Positions 5,874 to 6,121 of a DNA stretch of 6,121 nucleotides are shown in pieces (position 1 is the first letter of the stretch; each line of letters starts with the position of its first letter). Origin of the DNA: an uncultured Sphingomonadales bacterium (GTDB lineage Bacteria > Pseudomonadota > Alphaproteobacteria > Sphingomonadales > Sphingomonadaceae); NCBI GenBank assembly GCA_903911985.1, contig CAIWFP010000256.1:1-6121 (forward strand), written 5' to 3'. Made by a program: the position numbers and the translations under genes. The notes beneath the pieces are model-generated. The model saw nothing but the letters and a program-made list of their open reading frames with translations, searched no databases and was not told the DNA's origin.

Positions 5874-6121
5874 TAGCCGAAAATCCTTCTGGTTCGCTCG
5901 AAACCGCGCAGCAGGGCGGCAATATCGTTTTCGTCGCTGTAAAGGCCAAAGCTGGCGCGGGCGGTGGCGGGTACGCCGAGATGCTCCATCAAGGGCTGGG
6001 CGCAATGGTGACCAGCGCGGATGGCGACATTCTCCTCGTCGAGAATGGTGCCGAGATCATGCGGGTGAACCCCATCGAGCGCGAAGCTGACAATACCGGC
6101 CGAATCCTCCGGCCCGAACAG
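5873..6121 (-). CDS. sufS: Cysteine desulphurase SufS, C-terminal 82 residues (5' end outside window)
   Basis: SufS is a PLP-dependent cysteine desulphurase that takes sulphur from L-cysteine and passes it on for cluster assembly. The visible C-terminus includes SAGIVSFALDGVHPHDLGTILD, the active-site loop VAIRAGHHCAQPLM with the catalytic Cys (codon at 6002-6004, minus strand), and the tail ATARASFGLYSDENDIAALLRGFERTRRIFG, typical of group II (SufS/CsdA) enzymes. The PLP lysine lies outside the window. The TAA stop overlaps the next gene's ATG by one base, so the two are almost certainly cotranscribed. About 330 residues are missing upstream, judging from the usual family length of about 410. 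Confidence 0.94.
   Translation of the reverse strand: MFGPEDSAGIVSFALDGVHPHDLGTILDEENVAIRAGHHCAQPLMEHLGVPATARASFGLYSDENDIAALLRGFERTRRIFG

Noticed and set aside
5876..6005. Upstream extension of the DUF59 gene to an ATG at 6005
   Set aside because: It would run through the sufS 3' end in another frame; the ATG at 5873 gives the tight stop/start overlap and the usual protein.

Overview
The window is high-GC DNA (estimated by eye at about 65%) with tightly packed housekeeping genes. The protein sequences look alphaproteobacterial, most like the sphingomonad group (Novosphingobium, Erythrobacter, Sphingomonas relatives). This comes from remembered family sequences, the wording of the SUF-associated DUF59 protein and XseA in particular, and from the gene order sufS-DUF59-sufA. 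No search was run.

Layout. Positions 1-902 (minus) hold the first 300 codons of xseA (exodeoxyribonuclease VII large subunit), which runs off the left edge. Diverging from it, 901-2202 (plus) is purD (GAR synthetase); the two start codons share the bases of a single CATG. A non-coding block of about 230 bp (2203-2432) separates purD from a convergent PfkB-family adenosine-kinase-type gene (2433-3482, minus). It contains a nested set of perfect inverted repeats that can fold two mutually exclusive ways. Divergent from the kinase is a small predicted lipoprotein (3644-4120, plus) with a good sigma70-like promoter placed so that the message may be leaderless; a plausible intrinsic terminator follows it. 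The right third is all minus strand: the C-terminus of sufS (5873-6121), a DUF59/SufT-like gene (5337-5873) and an A-type Fe-S carrier, sufA (4954-5337). Each joins the next by a 1-nt stop/start overlap. After a 97-bp gap comes a secreted EF-hand protein (4176-4856).

Function. sufS, the DUF59 gene and sufA form the distal end of a SUF iron-sulphur cluster operon: sulphur mobilisation, accessory maturation and cluster carriage. purD (de novo purine synthesis) and the kinase (probable purine salvage) face each other across the repeat block; whether that has regulatory meaning is unknown. xseA is DNA repair. The lipoprotein and the EF-hand protein are envelope proteins of unknown role.

No defence system, CRISPR array, tRNA, rRNA, insertion sequence or phage gene was seen. 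The most unexplained signal is the nested inverted-repeat element at 2205-2414. Next is an unusual PurD N-terminus: Asp in place of the usual His in the GGREHA motif, with a short insertion nearby.
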